From: CAWIVJ01 sp963839525
GTDB taxonomy: Bacteria; Cyanobacteriota; Vampirovibrionia; Gastranaerophilales; Gastranaerophilaceae
Reading direction: 5' to 3'
Assembly: GCA_963839525.1 (NCBI GenBank)
Contig: CAWIVJ010000007.1
Coordinates: 124,001-188,000, forward strand
DNA: 64,000 nucleotides
Shown: positions 60,108 to 64,000 of the stretch, piece by piece
Position numbering within the stretch: the first letter of the stretch is position 1
How the letters are laid out: every line of letters begins with the position of its first letter
Program-made: the position numbers and the translations under genes
The notes under the pieces: model-generated
Database searches by the model: none
Told to the model about the DNA's origin: nothing
What the model saw: only the letters and a program-made list of their open reading frames with translations

Positions 60108-60179
60108 GCCCGTAGCTCAACGGATAGAGCGTCGGTCTCCGAAGCCGAAGGTTGGGGGTTCAATTCCCCCCGGGCATAT
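60107..60179 (+). tRNA. tRNA-Arg (anticodon CCG)
   Basis: A 73-base cloverleaf: acceptor GTGCCCG/CGGGCAT with a G-T first pair, D arm GCTC...GAGC, anticodon stem TCGGT/GCCGA around CTCCGAA (anticodon CCG), and T arm GGGGG/CCCCC around TTCAATT, then discriminator A. CCA is not encoded. Decodes CGG, a rare codon in this AT-rich genome. Confidence 0.97.
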
Positions 60180-60327
60180 ATTATTTATTTTAATAGCATT
60201 TACTATCATAATTTTGATAAATAATCTTAATTAAGTATTCCAGTTTGTAAAAAAAAGTCGTATAATGTTTACATAATATTATGTTTATTCATAAAATGGG
60301 TGTAGTATTCCTCAAAGAGTGTAAAAA

Positions 60328-60480
60328 TTGACTGATAATTACGAAAATTTTGATAATTTGGAAACTTCGTTTAGAAAATCCTCTGTTATTCAAGAGAGGG
60401 TTAATTTGGTGTCTACACATATGTACAAGCAGTTTTTGGATTACCAGCATGCCAACATGACACCAATGAAGCTTTTTTAA
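60328..60480 (+). CDS. 50-residue frame upstream of a linked gene
   Basis: TTG at 60328 opens 50 codons: TDNYENFDNLETSFRKSSVI, then QERVNLVSTHMYKQFLDYQH and a TAA at 60478. AAAGAG lies upstream. It stops two bases before the next gene, in the -1 frame relative to it. It is either a small protein translated first with re-initiation, or the N-terminus of the next protein separated by a one-base deletion in the T6 run at 60473-60478. Confidence 0.5.
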   Translation: MTDNYENFDNLETSFRKSSVIQERVNLVSTHMYKQFLDYQHANMTPMKLF

Positions 60481-60482
60481 GG

Positions 60483-60965
60483 ATGATTGATGATTTACAA
60501 ACCGTTGTAGAAACGCTTAAACAATCTTTTTCTTCAAGAGGAATTACTACTCAAAATATTTATCTGGAAGTTGATGCTCAAAAAACTGTAGCGGTTATTA
60601 ACATTCTTTGGCATAAAATAAGCTTTACTACCCGCTGCAACTACCAGCCGCAAGCATTTTTCAGAGAAAATGACGCGCCTTTATTTTCTTGCAGAATTAT
60701 GGCAATAAGAGGAAACTATCACGAATTAATGAAAAACTCAAAAGATGATGAAATGCAAACCTTACTGGACAATGAAATAGCATCATTATTTATTCCTGCA
60801 GAAAAAATACAAAATACGATTATTACAATAAGGCATCTTGCTAACCGTGAATTTTATCTTACTCAAATGGATGCACCAAGAGAGTTTGTGCTCAAAGTTG
60901 TTGAAACAATCTGCGGGGGCGGAGTTTACCATGAAATAGGGACAAGAAAAACTTTTAATATCTAA
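60483..60965 (+). CDS. hypothetical conserved protein, 160 residues
   Basis: ATG at 60483 directly follows the 50-residue frame; AAGG two bases ahead is too close for a proper ribosome site, so coupling or fusion with the upstream frame is likely. The protein is alpha/beta (DDLQTVVETLKQSFSSRGIT, NIYLEVDAQKTVAVINILWH, FLTQMDAPREFVLKV-like end, GGGVYHEIGTRKTF). No family recognised. A very strong terminator overlaps its stop codon region. Confidence 0.6.
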   Translation: MIDDLQTVVETLKQSFSSRGITTQNIYLEVDAQKTVAVINILWHKISFTTRCNYQPQAFFRENDAPLFSCRIMAIRGNYHELMKNSKDDEMQTLLDNEIASLFIPAEKIQNTIITIRHLANREFYLTQMDAPREFVLKVVETICGGGVYHEIGTRKTFNI

Positions 60966-61015
60966 ATCAAATAAAAAAGGCGGCTCGTTTTACAAGCCGC
61001 CTTTTTTATTTGATT
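60965..61015. terminator. long bidirectional terminator
   Basis: Arms 60965-60985 and 60995-61015 are perfect 21-bp complements (AAAAAAGGCGGCT core) around nine bases, between convergent genes. Confidence 0.93.
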
Positions 61016-61016
61016 C

Positions 61017-61274
61017 TTATTTCTCTATTGAAGGCAATTTTGAAGAAACTTCAGCAATAATCCTCGCTATATCCGCACCGCCAATCATTACTTCCAATAC
61101 CATTTGGCTGTTAATTAAAACTGTTTCAACATATTCCATAGTTTCTGTATTAATAACATCGAATTCAATAAAATCACGACCAACATACTTAAGTTTTCCA
61201 TACTCCTCTGCTGTTGCCCATCTTATAAAAACATATTGGCGTTCAAATTGTTTTAATTTTTGTATAAGTCTCAT
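61017..61274 (-). CDS. hypothetical conserved protein, 85 residues
   Basis: An 85-residue protein: KLKQFERQYVFIRWATAEEY, then a beta-rich middle (YGKLKYVGRDFIEFDVINTE, MEYVETVLINSQMVLEVMIG) and a C-terminal helix. It has the look of a small Sm-like or barrel fold. No family recognised. It is followed downstream by a terminator; the PilZ gene lies 50 bases upstream on the same strand but appears separate. Confidence 0.6.
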   Translation of the reverse strand: MRLIQKLKQFERQYVFIRWATAEEYGKLKYVGRDFIEFDVINTETMEYVETVLINSQMVLEVMIGGADIARIIAEVSSKLPSIEK

Positions 61275-61324
61275 TTAATATCCCATCTCTCTATATTATT
61301 ATAATAGTCAAAATTTGCTTAAAG

Positions 61325-61990
61325 TCAAATTTGTTGTTTTTTTCTTAAATCAAGTTGATGTAAAAAACATTTTTTAACGATAAAATCAATATTTTTTTGA
61401 GAAATATTATTAAAAGCAAAAGCATTTAAAAATTTAGGATGATTCCCTACGATTATCTGTTTATAGTACACAAATGTAGCCTGAGTATTAATAGTTTTTT
61501 CATTGAAAAATAGATTAATTTCAATGGAATCATATTCAGGAAAAGGTTCGTCAGAAATATAACTCATGCCTTTTCCGCAAATATTTTTTGTTTTAGAGTC
61601 AATAACCAAAACATTTTGAGGCTTATCTTTAGTTTTAACGTTCATTATAAAATTAACATCCAAATCAGCTCTAAAATACTCACGTCTTTGCGAATGTTTG
61701 CTCTGGGTAGGATAAGCTATAAGGTATTCTGTATTCAGAATACCTTTGCCAACAAATAACACCTTTGAATTTGCTGAATATATACCATTTTCAGTATATA
61801 TGTAAAGCTTAAGATTATCTCCTGTACTTGCGAAAATATTTTTGTTTTTTTCATTATTAGCAACAATTTTTATATTATTGTTTTCAATGCTTTTTACATT
61901 ACAAAAAATTTTTTGAAGCTCTTTTCCTTCTCTCAGAATAACAACTTCAAAAGCTTTAAAATCTTTAAATTGGTTATAAAAATCTACCAT
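61325..61990 (-). CDS. PilZ-domain protein with YcgR-like N-terminus
   Basis: A 221-residue protein. An N-terminal beta-barrel region (about 1-95) precedes a PilZ domain beginning with the c-di-GMP signature Q-R-R-E-Y-F-R (RRxxxR type; SQRREYFRADLDVNF). The second motif, normally D/N-x-S-x-x-G, appears as NICGKG, with Cys replacing Ser. c-di-GMP binding is therefore likely but possibly weakened. Probable role: c-di-GMP-dependent control of motility or exopolysaccharide. It may act with the type IV pili implied by pilT. Confidence 0.7.
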   Translation of the reverse strand: MVDFYNQFKDFKAFEVVILREGKELQKIFCNVKSIENNNIKIVANNEKNKNIFASTGDNLKLYIYTENGIYSANSKVLFVGKGILNTEYLIAYPTQSKHSQRREYFRADLDVNFIMNVKTKDKPQNVLVIDSKTKNICGKGMSYISDEPFPEYDSIEINLFFNEKTINTQATFVYYKQIIVGNHPKFLNAFAFNNISQKNIDFIVKKCFLHQLDLRKKQQI

Positions 61991-62084
61991 ATTTTATATT
62001 ATAGCAAATTAATAAAATCAAGCAAGGTTATATTTTATTAATTAAGCAATAGTTTTATTTTCAAAAATATGTTACAATACATCT

Positions 62085-62999
62085 GTGCGAAAGTTATTTT
62101 TTTATTTAATTATCTTAAAAAAAGCTTGTCTTTTGCTTATTTATCCTATTTTCAATAGAAAAGGTAAATTTTTCATTGCGATTAGAAAAAACATTGAAAA
62201 TTACTTGATTTTTCAACCTTCAAAGCTTCGTGCAAAAAAAATACAAAGAGGTTTGTTAAAAAGAATTAATACGCAAAGGTTTATTAATTCTGACAGGATT
62301 AAACTTTACGGTTGGTTTATAAAACCAAAAAATAATATGCCCGTTTTTTTACATTTGCATGGTCAGGCTGAATCTATTTTAAGCCATCAAGATTTGGCTC
62401 TTTATTGCCTTGAAAAAGGATTTGGATTATTTATGCTCTCCTATCGGGGTCATTACAAAACCGGTGGCAGTCCATCCGAAAGAGGACTTTACAAAGATGC
62501 AAAAGCTGCTATGCTTCAATTAAAAAAACTTGGCGTTGACGAAGATAAAGTAATACTCTGGGGACATTCACTGGGTACCGTTGTTGCACTTGAAACCGCT
62601 GTATATTACAATGTAATGGGTGTAATACTGCAATCACCTATTAAAGAAATTAAATCAGCGGCGATTGACGTTTTGAACTTTTATTTCAAAAGACTGCATT
62701 TAAGTCCCTTAGCGGATTTTGCAAAAAAGCATATTTTACAAATGCGTTTTGTGCAAAAAATGGATAATATAAAAAAAATCAAGGCAGTAAAATGCCCTAT
62801 CTTAATTTTACACTCCAAAACAGACCGAATAGCTTCTTTTAACAATTCTGTAGAGCTTAATAGACAGAATCCGGCTACTCAATTATACCTTTCAGAGCAT
62901 GGCAGTCATTGGGATTCCGGTTGGTGTATGAATAGCATTTTTGAATTTACAAAATCTTTGGAGTATAATGAGCAAGTGGAAAAAGTGCTTAGTTTTTAA
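62085..62999 (+). CDS. alpha/beta hydrolase with N-terminal membrane segment
   Basis: A 304-residue serine hydrolase. The N-terminus (KLFFYLIILKKACLLLIYPI) is a probable membrane anchor. The fold shows oxyanion-loop LHLHGQAESILSH, nucleophile elbow ILWGHSLGTVVALE, Asp in LHSKTDRIASF and His in EHGSHWDSG. The family includes esterases and peptidases; substrate unknown. The start is GTG at 62085, six bases after TACAAT (62073-62078), so the message may be leaderless. It is the last gene before a dispersed repeat and trpS. Confidence 0.8.
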   Translation: MRKLFFYLIILKKACLLLIYPIFNRKGKFFIAIRKNIENYLIFQPSKLRAKKIQRGLLKRINTQRFINSDRIKLYGWFIKPKNNMPVFLHLHGQAESILSHQDLALYCLEKGFGLFMLSYRGHYKTGGSPSERGLYKDAKAAMLQLKKLGVDEDKVILWGHSLGTVVALETAVYYNVMGVILQSPIKEIKSAAIDVLNFYFKRLHLSPLADFAKKHILQMRFVQKMDNIKKIKAVKCPILILHSKTDRIASFNNSVELNRQNPATQLYLSEHGSHWDSGWCMNSIFEFTKSLEYNEQVEKVLSF

Positions 63000-63016
63000 A
63001 AAATCTTACAACTACA

Positions 63017-63102
63017 TCATTGCGAGGAGTAAAACGAGAAGCAATCCTCAGACAAAATATTAAAAAACCTTTTTGGATTGCTTCGCTTTGCTCGCAATGA
63101 CA
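63017..63102. repeat. dispersed TCATTGCGAG palindromic repeat, copy 2
   Basis: An 86-bp intergenic element bounded by TCATTGCGAGGAGTAAAACG and the complementary CTCGCAATGACA, with GAAGCAATCC/GGATTGCTTC inside. It is more palindromic than copy 1 (29002-29117), which carries extra central sequence. It sits 24 bases ahead of trpS and may affect its leader or act as a terminator for the hydrolase gene. Confidence 0.9.
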
Positions 63103-63126
63103 GAATAAAAATTTAAGGAATATTCA

Positions 63127-64000
63127 ATGGAAGTGAAAAACAAGGAAAAAATAGTATCAGGGATGAGACCCACAGGCAAATTGCATTTAGGGCATTATCT
63201 TGGAGTTATTCAAAATTGGGTTAAATTTCAAAATGAATATGATTGTTATTTTTTTATTGCCGACTGGCATGCTTTAACGACAAAATTTGATAATACTCAA
63301 GATTTACGCCAAAACACCATTGATATTGTTATGGATTGGCTCGCTTGCGGAATTAACCCGGAGATTTCTACAATTTATATTCAGTCTCTTGTTCCTGAAA
63401 TCGCTGAGCTTAATATTTACTTGAGCATGATTACTCCGCAAAATTGGGTTGAACGTTGTCCGACTTTAAAAGATATGATTAAAATTATAAAAACAAAAGA
63501 TAGCGCTCATGCGCAAGTCAGCTACGGTCTTATGGGGTATCCTGTCTTGATGAGTTCGGACATTCTTATGTTTAATGCTTCAGCCGTACCTGTCGGCATA
63601 GATCAGGTTTCTCATGTAGAAATTGCAAGAGATATTGCAAGAAGGTTTAATAATATTTATAAAGCAGACTTATTTAACGAACCTGTACCAAAACTCACAC
63701 AGGTACCTGTTCTTTGCGGTATTGACGGTGCCAAAATGGGTAAGTCTTTTAACAATGATATTAAAATTTCAGATGATGAACAAACGACCGCTAAAAAGAT
63801 AATGCAGGCTATAACTGATAGAAGCCGAATAAAAAGAGATGACCCGGGACACCCTGATGAATGTGAAGTTACTTTCAAGTACTGGCAAATTTTTGGTACT
63901 GAACAAATTATCGAAAATGTTAAGTACGAATGTAAAAAGGGACTCAGAGGCTGTACTGATTGTAAAAGACAATTGGCTGAAATAATTAATGAAAAATTTG
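63127..64000 (+). CDS. trpS: tryptophanyl-tRNA synthetase, 3' end outside window
   Basis: Class I synthetase charging tRNA-Trp. The visible 291 residues carry the HIGH motif as GKLHLGHYLG, YFFIADWHALTTKF and the KMSKS motif as GAKMGKSFNND. YPVLMSSDILMFNASAVPVG is the typical tryptophan-site region. AAGGAA precedes the ATG at 63127. The C-terminal tRNA-binding part, roughly 50 residues, lies beyond the right edge. The frame is open to the last base. Confidence 0.97.
   Translation, partial: MEVKNKEKIVSGMRPTGKLHLGHYLGVIQNWVKFQNEYDCYFFIADWHALTTKFDNTQDLRQNTIDIVMDWLACGINPEISTIYIQSLVPEIAELNIYLSMITPQNWVERCPTLKDMIKIIKTKDSAHAQVSYGLMGYPVLMSSDILMFNASAVPVGIDQVSHVEIARDIARRFNNIYKADLFNEPVPKLTQVPVLCGIDGAKMGKSFNNDIKISDDEQTTAKKIMQAITDRSRIKRDDPGHPDECEVTFKYWQIFGTEQIIENVKYECKKGLRGCTDCKRQLAEIINEKF

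Noticed and set aside
1..64000. CRISPR arrays, rRNA genes and insertion-sequence transposases
   Set aside because: No regularly spaced direct repeats, no rRNA-like sequence and no transposase frames were seen on either strand.

Overview
The window is AT-rich bacterial chromosome with dense, mostly short operons. Several lines point to a non-photosynthetic relative of Cyanobacteria (Melainabacteria/Vampirovibrionia, perhaps near Gastranaerophilales). These are an 11-gene complex I operon without nuoEFG, as in cyanobacteria; secreted TPR proteins; a protein starting MGMSASQ; short coiled proteins starting MSFLVF/MSLLIF; and a secreted protein built from RIEkxLFg-type repeats. The placement is an inference from protein style, not from a marker gene. 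Complex I and a class II photolyase fit a free-living or light-exposed lineage better than a strictly gut-living fermenter.

Layout. 1-4080 (minus): M20 peptidase cut by the window edge, a small Cys-rich protein, a secreted glycoside-hydrolase-like protein, a short gene remnant and a secreted TPR protein. 4200-14052 (plus): nuoABCDHIJKLMN. 14054-16285: small exported protein, ispG, phosphoesterase. 16339-21046 (plus): MnmD-like methyltransferase, FAD oxidoreductase, photolyase, outer-membrane barrel. 21032-24926 (minus): proA, proB and two lineage proteins. 25088-31467: pilT, a coiled small protein, PfkB kinase, tyrosine recombinase, a large TPR protein and a winged-helix protein. 31613-38641: DegT aminotransferase, gatA, apt, two glycosyltransferases (one frameshifted) and HU. 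38754-42314 (minus): exported protein, frameshifted gltD, MGMSASQ protein. 42526-50319: panD, dnaE, then a dnaG-rpoD operon carrying a second, divergent rpoD-like sigma gene. 50320-51631: small ORFs, hairpins and probable decay. 51696-64000: tRNA-Asp, small conserved genes, frameshifted glyS, sdaAB/sdaAA, tRNA-Arg, a PilZ protein, an alpha/beta hydrolase and the start of trpS.

How it fits together. Complex I here lacks the NADH-input module, so it probably takes electrons from ferredoxin or a similar donor. Biosynthesis is represented by proline (proBA), isoprenoids (ispG) and pantothenate (panD); catabolism by serine deamination (sdaAB/AA). PilT and the PilZ protein suggest surface motility with c-di-GMP input. 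The outer-membrane barrel and signal peptides indicate a Gram-negative envelope.

Most striking signals: (1) perfect inverted repeats inside conserved coding sequence, with 25-bp arms in nuoC and 21-bp arms in nuoH, plus shorter ones in three other genes; (2) a dispersed repeat translated in frame inside an expanded tRNA-modification methyltransferase; (3) a tandem sigma-70 duplicate whose -35 recognition helix has been rewritten; (4) a short gene whose ribosome binding site is sequestered by an upstream anti-Shine-Dalgarno stem; (5) three otherwise intact genes, including essential glyS, each split by +1 frameshifts.
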